From Schaalia turicensis ACS-279-V-Col4 (GTDB lineage Bacteria > Actinomycetota > Actinomycetes > Actinomycetales > Actinomycetaceae), in the NCBI RefSeq assembly GCF_000296505.1, contig NZ_JH815209.1, forward strand, positions 528,047 to 592,046: DNA of 64,000 nt. Reading direction: 5' to 3'. How positions within the stretch are numbered: the first letter of the stretch is position 1; each line of letters begins with the position of its first letter. Under the pieces are notes generated by a model. It was not told the origin of the DNA and ran no database searches. It worked only from the letters and a program-made list of their open reading frames with translations. Shown here one piece after another: positions 57,283 through 64,000 of this stretch. The position numbers and the translations under genes were made by a program.

Positions 57283-57604
57283 GTCCCAAGAATATCCACA
57301 CGTCTTCAAGCGTTTTAGGACTGTTGTCCGCCCTTGGTCCTAGATGAGCGTTTTGTCAGCTCAGTTTTCCGCGTAATTTAGCTAAATTCTTAGGGGCTTC
57401 CTTGGCGGTTTGGAGGCTGGTTACGCGTGCGACAGAGATGTTTCAGGCGGGTGTTGACTGCCTTTTACCTAACCGTCCTGTTTCAAATTTCGGGCATATG
57501 ACAGTTTTGAGAAACCCGTCGTAAAACGCAGGTGCGCGCCTACTTGTGTGCTCTCTTCCGTCACCGTCACGCTCGACGTTGAAGGGACGAGGCCACCCAC
57601 ACTT
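57283..57604. promoter_or_regulatory. Region between rimI and sdhC
   Basis: This 322-bp spacer has no gene. It holds the sdhC -10 (TATTCT, 57289-57294) and a perfect 14-bp palindrome AATTTAGCTAAATT (57375-57388) about 95 bp before the sdhC start, a candidate operator. No terminator hairpin for rimI is evident. Confidence 0.45.
57289..57294 (-). promoter_or_regulatory. Probable -10 box of leaderless sdhCAB
   Basis: TATTCT, then TGGGAC (six bases), then the sdhC ATG. Confidence 0.52.
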
Positions 57605-58075
57605 TCAGTTCGTCAGGTCCAATCGCATGGCGATGCCGTCTTCGAGTGGATTCTTGAAATATCCCCTCAAGCGGTCCAGGACGATAAAACCTGAGCGTTC
57701 GTAGAGGCGTCGTGCAGCTTCATTCGACTCGCGAACTTCAAGGAACACGTAGTCCGCTCCAGCTTCACGTGCGCGAGATACCAGCAGGTCGAGGATCTGT
57801 TTACCCAGGCCCTGGCCTCGTACATGGGGGAAAACGCCGATTGTCATAATGTCGGCGCCATCGCCCACCACTTTCACTCCCCCGTAGCCGACAACCTGCA
57901 GGTCAGGGCCATCTGGGAGGGCCGCCAGGTAGTAGGTGGAAAACGGGGAGGCCAGCTCGTCGGCGATCATTCCCCACGTCCATGGGTCCTCCGGGAAAAG
58001 AGCTTCTTCAAGCGCAACCAGGATCTCTTCATCCCCCGGCTTTGCCTGATGGATCTCAACCGGAACGCCGGTCAC
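57605..58075 (-). CDS. rimI: Ribosomal protein S18-alanine N-acetyltransferase
   Basis: A 156-residue GNAT acetyltransferase. The acetyl-CoA loop is VFPHVRGQGLGKQILD, and FLEVRESNEAARRLYERSGF is the RimI-typical motif B region. It acetylates the N terminus of ribosomal protein S18 or related proteins. It overlaps tsaB by four bases and is the last gene of nnr-alr-tsaE-tsaB-rimI, a gene order common in actinobacteria. Confidence 0.92.
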   Translation of the reverse strand: MTGVPVEIHQAKPGDEEILVALEEALFPEDPWTWGMIADELASPFSTYYLAALPDGPDLQVVGYGGVKVVGDGADIMTIGVFPHVRGQGLGKQILDLLVSRAREAGADYVFLEVRESNEAARRLYERSGFIVLDRLRGYFKNPLEDGIAMRLDLTN

Positions 58076-58767
58076 ATGCGCTCCATCGGCTGGCCGTGAA
58101 TCTCGGGACGGCGCAGGTAGAGCGGCTCGGTGCCGAGGCGATCTTCTTCACCCTTGGCCAAACGAGCAGAAACAATACGCGACAGAACTGCCGGATCTCC
58201 ATCAACGATCGGCCCCTTACCCGCGAGGGCAAGGCAGTCGACGGAGTGAGCGGGAAGTTCACCCGCGCTGATGATCAGACCGTCCGCATCACGCATCGAG
58301 TTGAGCAGGCTCTGAGCCGTGCCGACCTCAAGGCGGCCGATCAGACGCACATCATCGGCACCTTCTGCGACGTAGTGTCCCCAGTACAGTTCCTTACGGC
58401 GCGCATCAGAAACGGCGTACACGTGGGTGTCCGGGGGAAGCAAGTCGAGTGCCTGGCGGGCAATGACATCCAAGCTTGAGGCTCCGTAGACGGGCACGCC
58501 TGCCGCGAGCGCAAACACTCGCGCGGAGACGAGGCCCGCGCGCAGACCGGTAAACGGTGCAGGACCCGTACCAACCAACACGCGTTCAATACCAGCGTCC
58601 TTCGCCTCGACCGGCAGACCGGCTTGACCGAGTGTCTCGCGGACAAGCTCGGTGATCGATTCAGCGTGGTGACGCGTTGATTCGTTGTGAGCGTGTCCCA
58701 CCACGGTTCCGTCTTTCAAGACGGAAACGATCGTGGCGGCGGAGGTATCAAGGCTCAGTTCAATCAC
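58072..58767 (-). CDS. tsaB: tRNA threonylcarbamoyladenosine biosynthesis protein TsaB
   Basis: A 231-residue TsaB (YeaZ), an inactive-ATPase homologue of TsaD that heterodimerises with it for t6A synthesis. The N-terminal LSLDTSAATIVSVL and VGTGPAPFTGLRAG segments are typical. The start is GTG 58767. It is coupled to rimI downstream (ATGA) and lies 83 bp after tsaE. Confidence 0.93.
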   Translation of the reverse strand: MIELSLDTSAATIVSVLKDGTVVGHAHNESTRHHAESITELVRETLGQAGLPVEAKDAGIERVLVGTGPAPFTGLRAGLVSARVFALAAGVPVYGASSLDVIARQALDLLPPDTHVYAVSDARRKELYWGHYVAEGADDVRLIGRLEVGTAQSLLNSMRDADGLIISAGELPAHSVDCLALAGKGPIVDGDPAVLSRIVSARLAKGEEDRLGTEPLYLRRPEIHGQPMERM

Positions 58768-58850
58768 AGGGGTAATCCTACTCGTCGGATCAGCGAGTCA
58801 CGATGTGAGCTTCGGGAGCGGGCGATCCCAAGAAACGCGGGGCTTGCCAA

Positions 58851-59411
58851 TCAGTCTTCGTCCAAGGTGGCAATCAGTTCGCTGGCGCGTGCCATGACTG
58901 CTTCGAGAACGCCGTCCCAGCGGTTGCCGTGCGGGTGGAGCGTAATGGTGCGCTCGCCGTCATCCATCGTTTCAAGGTCGATCGCGTCTCCGTCGTGGGC
59001 AGCTTCACCACCGGTCTTGCGCGTGACATCAATTTCGAGGCGCTCATCAGACAGGGCTTCCGTCTTACCTTCGCCCCATTCGACGACGGTCACGGACTCT
59101 GCCAGAGAAGAATCGAGGTCCAGGGTTTCGAGGTCTTCGAGGTCGCGGATGCGATAGGCGTCGGCGTGGATCAAGTCAGGACCGTCACCGAGGTTCGGGT
59201 GAACGCGGGCCACGATGAACGTCGGGGATGCCACACGGCCTCGTACCCCGATTCCTTCACCCACGCCTTGAGTGAACGTCGTCTTACCCGCGCCCAAACC
59301 GCCACGCAACATGATGAGATCGCCGGCGCGCAGGTTTTCACCCAAGGCGCGCCCGAGGCACCGCGTTTCATCAGCGGAAGCAGACACCAACGACTGGGGT
59401 TCAGCGGTCAT
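58851..59411 (-). CDS. tsaE: tRNA threonylcarbamoyladenosine biosynthesis ATPase TsaE
   Basis: A 186-residue P-loop ATPase (YjeE). Walker A is LRGGLGAGKTTFTQG; VASPTFIVARVH and the Walker B-like HADAYRIRDLEDLETLDLD follow. It energises turnover of the TsaB-TsaD complex. The C-terminal part, rich in acidic residues, is somewhat longer than in E. coli. The ATG overlaps the alr stop by four bases. Confidence 0.93.
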   Translation of the reverse strand: MTAEPQSLVSASADETRCLGRALGENLRAGDLIMLRGGLGAGKTTFTQGVGEGIGVRGRVASPTFIVARVHPNLGDGPDLIHADAYRIRDLEDLETLDLDSSLAESVTVVEWGEGKTEALSDERLEIDVTRKTGGEAAHDGDAIDLETMDDGERTITLHPHGNRWDGVLEAVMARASELIATLDED

Positions 59412-60670
59412 GAACAGTTCTCCTCACGTCGAGCCGCGCCAATATAGAGGCGCGGGATGCGTTCGCCCAAGCGGGCAACGATTTCGTAGTTGATGGTGCC
59501 GGCTTGGCTTGCCCATTCGTCAGCCAGTGGCGCACCGGTGGCCGGGTCACCGAAAAGGATGACGCCGTCTCCAACCTGTGCGGGCGCATTCTCGGTGCGG
59601 CCAGTCGGCAGACCCGCCTCCCCCGATGCTGGGCCAAGGTCGATGATGAACTGATCCATACACACTCGGCCTACAATATGCGTGCGAATCGGACCCCTAT
59701 CCGTGTTAACAAGGACGGGAGCGCCGTTCGATCCGGCGCGCAGAATACCGTCGGCATATCCGAGGGGCACCAGACCAACCCAGCGCCTCGAGGGCGAACG
59801 CCACGTGCCACCATATGAAGCGGGGGTGTCCTCTTCGATTACTTTGACGCTGGTCAGTGGCGCTTGCAGGGTCATCGCGGGACGCAACCCCAAGTCAGAT
59901 GCGGACGCCACGGCGGAGTTGGGGCTCAGTCCGTACATACCGATGCCGGCGCGCACCATGTCGTAGTGCGCTTCGGGATGCCAGAGGATGCCTGATGTGG
60001 CACTCAGGTGGCGAAGTTCCGGCCTAATTCCAGCCTGCGCCAGAATTGTGCAACCGGCCTCGAAAATGTGGACATGCGAGGCGGTCGATGCATTGCCCTC
60101 GTCGCTGGGGTCGTCCGCGCGCGACAGGTGACTCCACGCGCCGATCACCTCAACAAGACCCTCGTCGCGGGCCATCCGCACTGCCGAAGCAAGCGCCGGC
60201 AGATCCGCAAGCGTCGAACCCGCGCGCGACATGCCCGTATCGATCTTCACGTGAATGCGCGCCTTCTTACCCGTTTCGCGTGCAGCCGCGCAGATCTGGG
60301 CCAGCACCCAGGTCCAGGACACCGACAGATCCAAGTCTGCTTCGAGCGCCTGCGCCCAGTCAGCTCCCGAGGGGGCGATCCACGTCAGAATCGGCGCTTT
60401 CTCACGTGCTATTCCAGCTTCGTCGAGCGCGTATCGCAGAGTGAGTGCTTCACCGAGTTGCGCGACACCGAGCCACGAAGCTCCTGCCTCAAGCGCAGTC
60501 ATCGCAACGGGAAGAATTCCATGCCCGTAGGCATCTGCCTTGACAACTGCCATCTGAATGGCCGTCGGCGCAGATTGTTTCAGCACCGCCAGATTGTCGG
60601 CAATGGCGCTGAGGTCAACGACAGCGCGCGCCGGGTACTGGGCGAAAGCGGAAGACTCTTCGTTCATCAC
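59408..60670 (-). CDS. alr: Alanine racemase
   Basis: A 420-residue PLP-dependent alanine racemase supplying D-alanine for peptidoglycan. The PLP lysine is in MAVVKADAYGHG, the catalytic Tyr is in MVRAGIGMYGLSP, and RVCMDQFIIDLG is the conserved C-terminal site. It is translationally coupled to tsaE. The GTG at 60670 has GATACT six bases upstream and no ribosome-binding site. A copy of the 16-bp repeat (60688-60703) sits immediately upstream of that -10 box. Confidence 0.95.
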   Translation of the reverse strand: MMNEESSAFAQYPARAVVDLSAIADNLAVLKQSAPTAIQMAVVKADAYGHGILPVAMTALEAGASWLGVAQLGEALTLRYALDEAGIAREKAPILTWIAPSGADWAQALEADLDLSVSWTWVLAQICAAARETGKKARIHVKIDTGMSRAGSTLADLPALASAVRMARDEGLVEVIGAWSHLSRADDPSDEGNASTASHVHIFEAGCTILAQAGIRPELRHLSATSGILWHPEAHYDMVRAGIGMYGLSPNSAVASASDLGLRPAMTLQAPLTSVKVIEEDTPASYGGTWRSPSRRWVGLVPLGYADGILRAGSNGAPVLVNTDRGPIRTHIVGRVCMDQFIIDLGPASGEAGLPTGRTENAPAQVGDGVILFGDPATGAPLADEWASQAGTINYEIVARLGERIPRLYIGAARREENCS

Positions 60671-60676
60671 GCTTCT

Positions 60677-60682
60677 AGTATC
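60677..60682 (-). promoter_or_regulatory. Probable -10 box of leaderless alr
   Basis: GATACT, then AGAAGC (six bases), then GTG. The -35 region is occupied by a 16-bp repeat copy. Confidence 0.48.
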
Positions 60683-60687
60683 GCACC

Positions 60688-60890
60688 GGTGAACAAGCGC
60701 GCGTTACGGAGGGTCATCATTGTTGCGTTCACCTTCAGATTCACGCGTCTCCCACCGCGCTTGTTCACCGTTTACTCGTCAAACAACACCGCGCTTGTTC
60801 ACCGTTTACTCGTCAAACAGCACTGCGCTTGTTCAAGAAAACAGCTCGTCAGCACCAATTTGTTGAAACGGAGCACTGAACAAGCGCGGT
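60688..60890. repeat. Five copies of the 16-bp repeat between nnr and alr
   Basis: A plus copy starts at 60688 (variant end GCG). Minus copies start at 60754 and 60788 (both exact) and 60822 (ACTGCGCTTGTTCA), with an exact 34-bp period and near-identical spacers. A further plus copy starts at 60875. The minus and plus copies can pair as long inverted repeats after the nnr stop. Confidence 0.92.
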
Positions 60891-60895
60891 AAAAA

Positions 60896-62572
60896 TCAGG
60901 CGAGCAACTCCCCGATCACGCTCGACACGCATTTTGCAATCTGGATTGCGGTCACCGGGCCACCACTCACACTCACCTTCGACGCAGCGCGTTCGCCAGC
61001 ACGCGCGTGAACAAGCGCGCCCGCAGCCAGAGCTTCAACAAGCGAAGTAGTTGATGAGCCTCGTTCACTCTTCGCACCCCACTGTGCCGCAAAGCCTGCG
61101 AGCAGGCCCGCCAGCACATCGCCACTTCCTGCGACTCCGGCCCAGCCACTCCCTCGCGGAACAATAACGATTTCGCCTTGCGGTGTTGAAAGAATGCACG
61201 AGGCCCCTTTCAGCAGCACATTTGCTCCACTGAGCTTCGCAAGAAGACGTGCGGCCTCTACCGGGCACTGCTCAACCCACCAGCGAGGGCGCTTCTGGCC
61301 CCATTGGCTGAACATAGCCTCGGCTTCGCCTGCGTGAGGCGTGAGGAGCACCCGCTCCAATCCTCCCACCGTCGCCATTTCTCGGACAAAGGACAGCGCA
61401 CCCGCATCAACAATCAGGGGAAGATGCGAGGCAACGCAGAACTTTGCCAGCTCGAGCGCGTTCACACGCGTATCATCATCCATTCCCGGACCAACCAGAC
61501 CCGCCTGGATTCGACCACCGACACCAACGATCCCCGGCTCGAGCGTCAACACCAAGTCAAGGACTTGATCGGGCGCATCCAGACGCACCATGCCCACGCC
61601 GGAATAGCTGGCCCCCAGACAACTCAGAGCGCCTGCTCCGGGGTAGGTTTCTGAGCCGACTACCAAGCCTGCGACTCCGCGCGTGTACTTGTGGTCCGCC
61701 CAATCGGGGCGAATGACAGTGCGGGCAACATCTTGGTCGGTCACGACTCGAACATCTGATTCTTGGGCGTTAAAACCCAGCGGAACACACTGCAGAGTCC
61801 CCGTGTAATAGGCGGAGGGAGGAAGGACGAGTGGTGTCTTCAGCAATCCCATAGTGACGGTCGTTGTCGCAGACACTACTGGCCCAGTCACTTCCCCATC
61901 ATCTGAGAACTGCCCGGAAGGCACGTCGACCGCGACGACCTTCACTCCCCGCGCTTGTTGAAGCTGGACAAGCTCCTCGATGAACGAGCGCGTCGGTTCC
62001 CGAAGCTCGCCTGACGCGCCAATTCCAAGAATTCCATCGATCCAGATAGGAGCTTCCAAAGCCGTAGCAATGTTTGAAATGTCAGTGAGCGCCCACAACT
62101 TCGACCGCGCTTGTTCACCGTCAGCGCCACCGGCTGGATCCTGCTGATCGGCAAGCTTTTCCTGAACAAGCGCGTAAGCATCAAGAATCTGCACACCTGC
62201 CTCAAGCGCAACTGATCGGCCTCGTGAATGAGACTTCGGAGCAAGAAGCAGAGCCGAGCAGGAAAACCCCTGTTCAGCTAGGTAGGCGAGCGCATACAGG
62301 GCATCGCCTCCGTTGTCCCCGCCTCCAACAAGCGCGCACACGCGAGGAAGCGTCAGACAATCATCGCTTTCAACGCATCCGGGTGAAAAGGCGGGTGAAC
62401 GGTGAACAAGCGCGGTATCGCCGCGGTGAACAAGCGCGGTCACGGCTTCAGCTACTGCGTGTGCCGCTCGCTTCATTAACCAATCCGGATCGCCATCTCC
62501 AGCTTCTGTGTGGCGCGCTAAAAAGTCAGCCTCAATGGCACGCGCAGTCGCGCGATCGTTCACGAAGATCAT
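60896..62572 (-). CDS. nnr: Bifunctional NAD(P)H-hydrate repair enzyme (epimerase and ADP/ATP-dependent dehydratase)
   Basis: A 558-residue fusion of NnrE (N-terminal, about residues 1-270; ALVGGGDNGGDALYALAYL, VDVPSG) and NnrD (C-terminal; GLVVGSETYPGAGALS, LLTPHAGEAEAMFS, GSGDVLAGLLAGF). It repairs hydrated NADH and NADPH. It is unusual in carrying in-frame copies of the 16-bp repeat that encode TALVHRGDTALVHR near residue 50, DGEQARSK near 155 and YALVQE near 135; these look like extra loop residues. The ATG has CACTAT six bases upstream. It starts the nnr-alr-tsaE-tsaB-rimI cluster. Confidence 0.93.
   Translation of the reverse strand: MIFVNDRATARAIEADFLARHTEAGDGDPDWLMKRAAHAVAEAVTALVHRGDTALVHRSPAFSPGCVESDDCLTLPRVCALVGGGDNGGDALYALAYLAEQGFSCSALLLAPKSHSRGRSVALEAGVQILDAYALVQEKLADQQDPAGGADGEQARSKLWALTDISNIATALEAPIWIDGILGIGASGELREPTRSFIEELVQLQQARGVKVVAVDVPSGQFSDDGEVTGPVVSATTTVTMGLLKTPLVLPPSAYYTGTLQCVPLGFNAQESDVRVVTDQDVARTVIRPDWADHKYTRGVAGLVVGSETYPGAGALSCLGASYSGVGMVRLDAPDQVLDLVLTLEPGIVGVGGRIQAGLVGPGMDDDTRVNALELAKFCVASHLPLIVDAGALSFVREMATVGGLERVLLTPHAGEAEAMFSQWGQKRPRWWVEQCPVEAARLLAKLSGANVLLKGASCILSTPQGEIVIVPRGSGWAGVAGSGDVLAGLLAGFAAQWGAKSERGSSTTSLVEALAAGALVHARAGERAASKVSVSGGPVTAIQIAKCVSSVIGELLA
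61006..62440. repeat. Six copies of the 16-bp repeat inside nnr
   Basis: Plus-orientation copies are at 61006-61021, 62162-62174, 62401-62416 (exact) and 62425-62440 (exact). Minus-orientation copies are at 61948-61961 and 62104-62119 (exact). All keep the nnr frame. Minus-strand reading of plus copies gives (T)ALVH or ALVQ, and of minus copies gives EQAR or QQAR. The pair at 62401 and 62425 has a 24-bp period. The feature span covers the whole set, not a continuous element. Confidence 0.85.
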
Positions 62573-62578
62573 GCAGTG

Positions 62579-62584
62579 ATAGTG
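62579..62584 (-). promoter_or_regulatory. Possible -10 box of leaderless nnr
   Basis: CACTAT, then CACTGC (six bases), then ATG. It is the weakest hexamer of the leaderless set. Confidence 0.3.
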
Positions 62585-62659
62585 TCACCCCTTTGGGCAC
62601 GCATCAACCTATTGCGCGGATTGTCGCGGTTTCTTCACTCTCAGGGGTTGGTGCCGCAC

Positions 62660-62707
62660 GGTGAACAAGCGCGGTCGTATACACCCCAAACGGTGAACAA
62701 GCGCGGT
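62660..62707 (+). repeat. Two exact copies of the 16-bp repeat, 32-bp period
   Basis: Exact GGTGAACAAGCGCGGT copies start at 62660 and 62692 between the transporter gene and nnr. Confidence 0.93.
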
Positions 62708-62752
62708 GGTATAAGACCGGGGGATGTGCGCCAAGGCGCGGACGAAAAGGCC

Positions 62753-63646
62753 TCAGGCGGCGTCGAGCCCCTTAGCGACCCCCGCAAGCACCGCGCCGAC
62801 GATAACCAGCGCAACACCAATGACAGTCCAACGCAGTTCGCGACCCGCGCGGTGCTCACCCAGCCAGAGGATACCGAGAGGAGTCGAAATCAGAATGCCC
62901 AGCTGCGACAGAGTGAAACCGGTCGCGACACCGACGCGTCCAGCGCCGACCTGGAGTAGGACGACGGCGGCACCCCACATCAGGCCGAGTGCCGTCATTT
63001 GCGCCATTGGGAGACTCACTAGCGTCGGAGCCTCGTCCCCCTTCCGGCGCGCGTCAACGGCGTACGCGATCAGGGCAACAAGGAAGTAGCCCGTCGCCTG
63101 CGGCAACAGGATCGAGGGACCATCCAGCCCAAAGGCACGACCGATCAACACGTAACTCGAAAAAGCGAAGGTCGACGTCATCAGCAAACGCGTTCCGCGC
63201 GCCCAATCCAGGTTCTTCGTATCGGAGCCTTCCTCGGTGCGTGAGACGAACCAAATACCCAGAATGAGGACGATAATCGCAGTCGCACCGACCGGGAGCG
63301 CCCCACCGTGACGCCATTCGCCGAACAGAAGAACACCACCCAGCGAGATCGCTGCCAACTGCCCGCCCGTCGACACCGGCATCGTGCGCGAAACACCCAG
63401 CACGTTGAAAGCAGCGACCTGGTCCACCAGACCCCAGCCGACAATCAATCCGGTAACAAAAGCGACGATCACATCGCGCACATTCCACTGAACCCCAAGG
63501 AAGGGCGTGACTGCGAGCGCAAAAATAAAACCACCCATCGTCAAACCGAGAACACGCTGCTGGTCAGTTGTCTTGACCGCGCCGGTGATGGTGGTTTGAA
63601 GGCCAAACAAAATCGATGGAACGAGCGCCCAGAGAATGTCGATCAC
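62753..63646 (-). CDS. GRP-family sugar uptake protein (GlcU/RhaT type)
   Basis: A 297-residue membrane protein with about ten predicted segments in the drug/metabolite transporter superfamily, most like glucose/ribose porters. It starts with ILWALVPSILFGLQTTITG and has the VLGVSRTMPVSTGGQL and TGFTLSQLGILISTPLGI segments that are internal-repeat equivalents. GTG 63646 begins just before the first helix; the upstream frame to 63739 is less likely. The ribosome-binding site is weak. Likely a proton-coupled monosaccharide importer; the exact sugar is unknown. Confidence 0.82.
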   Translation of the reverse strand: MIDILWALVPSILFGLQTTITGAVKTTDQQRVLGLTMGGFIFALAVTPFLGVQWNVRDVIVAFVTGLIVGWGLVDQVAAFNVLGVSRTMPVSTGGQLAAISLGGVLLFGEWRHGGALPVGATAIIVLILGIWFVSRTEEGSDTKNLDWARGTRLLMTSTFAFSSYVLIGRAFGLDGPSILLPQATGYFLVALIAYAVDARRKGDEAPTLVSLPMAQMTALGLMWGAAVVLLQVGAGRVGVATGFTLSQLGILISTPLGILWLGEHRAGRELRWTVIGVALVIVGAVLAGVAKGLDAA

Positions 63647-63768
63647 GATAATCTCAATCCTGTTTTTGGTGTACGAGGCCGGGCTCGCATACTCGGTCAA
63701 CAAGCGGATACAGCCCGATGGTAGTGGGATTTGTCCCACGAAAGCGAAAACGTCCGCACAAAACGAAT

Positions 63769-63801
63769 CCTGCGTCTGCCACGACGTGTGGCAGACGCAG
63801 G
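63769..63801. terminator. Terminator of glmS
   Basis: A perfect 14-bp stem (CCTGCGTCTGCCAC / GTGGCAGACGCAGG) with a 5-base loop begins 20 bases past the glmS stop. The minus-strand side continues ATTCGTTTTG. Confidence 0.82.
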
Positions 63802-63821
63802 AAAAGTCCAGTCAGGGATGC

Positions 63822-64000
63822 TTACTCAACGGTCACAGACTTAGCGAGGTTGCGTGGTTGATCGACGTCAAGGCCCTTCACGGTTGCAAGTTCGCAGGCG
63901 AAGATCTGCAGTGGGACAACCGTCAACAGGGGTGCGTACAGCGTCGGAATCGGAGGAATCCTGAACACGATTTCAGCGAATTCGTCGACGGAGGTGTCGC
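63822..64000 (-). CDS. glmS: Glutamine--fructose-6-phosphate aminotransferase, C-terminal end
   Basis: Only the last 59 codons are in the window; the gene continues beyond its right edge. The translated end contains [19 protein letters not shown] and finishes [12 protein letters not shown], the highly conserved GlmS terminus ([10 protein letters not shown]). The enzyme makes glucosamine-6-phosphate for cell-wall synthesis. Confidence 0.95.
   Translation of the reverse strand, partial: DTSVDEFAEIVFRIPPIPTLYAPLLTVVPLQIFACELATVKGLDVDQPRNLAKSVTVE

Noticed and set aside
57371..57392. DtxR/IdeR iron box at the sdh palindrome
   Set aside because: The palindrome has an even centre and lacks the GG/CC positions of the DtxR consensus, unlike the site at 34511.

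Overview
The window comes from a moderately high-GC actinobacterium and most resembles the oral Actinomycetaceae (Schaalia/Actinomyces type). The support is a WhiB-family regulator, a GuaB3 paralogue beside guaB, a DUF3017 membrane protein, a polyphosphate kinase 2, a menaquinone-type SdhCAB, a lone groES with a CIRCE operator, and many genes that look leaderless. Most of it is core metabolism. I see no rRNA, tRNA, prophage or transposase.

Layout. 0-2.5 kb: the tail of a 2'-5' RNA ligase-like gene, a YihY/BrkB membrane protein and exonuclease III. 2.5-8.3 kb: arginine deiminase and ornithine carbamoyltransferase, then glyA-folD behind a ZTP (pfl) riboswitch, then purU. 8.3-16.6 kb: a GC-richer block with a SorC regulator, two FGGY sugar kinases, an AraM-like sn-glycerol-1-phosphate dehydrogenase, a NagD/AraL-like phosphatase, an unclassified permease and an RpiB-like isomerase. 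It is a complete-looking catabolic operon for an unidentified polyol or sugar. 16.9-33.9 kb: mdh, ppk2, pgi, a eukaryote-type double-length phosphofructokinase, a dicarboxylate symporter, icd, DUF3017, pta-ackA, nadE and DUF418. 34-36.8 kb: a degraded iron-uptake locus (the last 67 codons of an EfeB-type peroxidase plus a DtxR-like box), arrays of a 16-bp repeat, and class I fumarase. 36.8-40.3 kb: a second GC-rich block with a SorC regulator, deoC and a phosphohexo/pentomutase. 40.7-50 kb: guaB3, a DEDDh exonuclease, an FSA-like aldolase, guaB, an AGE-family isomerase, a MerR regulator divergent from whiB, and a DsbA/CcdA thiol pair. 50-64 kb: groES, a THUMP-like methyltransferase, tsaD, sdhCAB, the nnr-alr-tsaE-tsaB-rimI operon, a GRP-type sugar transporter and the 3' end of glmS.

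The genes combine into glycolysis (pgi, pfk), TCA reactions (icd, sdh, fum, mdh), acetate overflow (pta-ackA), one-carbon/purine metabolism (purU, glyA, folD, guaB), the tRNA t6A machinery (tsaB, tsaD, tsaE) and two SorC-controlled catabolic modules.

Three signals stand out. First, the 16-mer GGTGAACAAGCGCGGT or a close variant occurs 34 times between 33.9 and 62.7 kb on both strands, often as tandem arrays with 31-34 bp period, mainly between genes but also six times in frame inside nnr. It recalls DNA-uptake sequences or another dispersed repeat. Second, at least ten genes have a -10-like hexamer exactly six bases before the start codon, a leaderless architecture. Third, the 8.3-16.6 kb operon has an enzyme set I cannot match to a described pathway.
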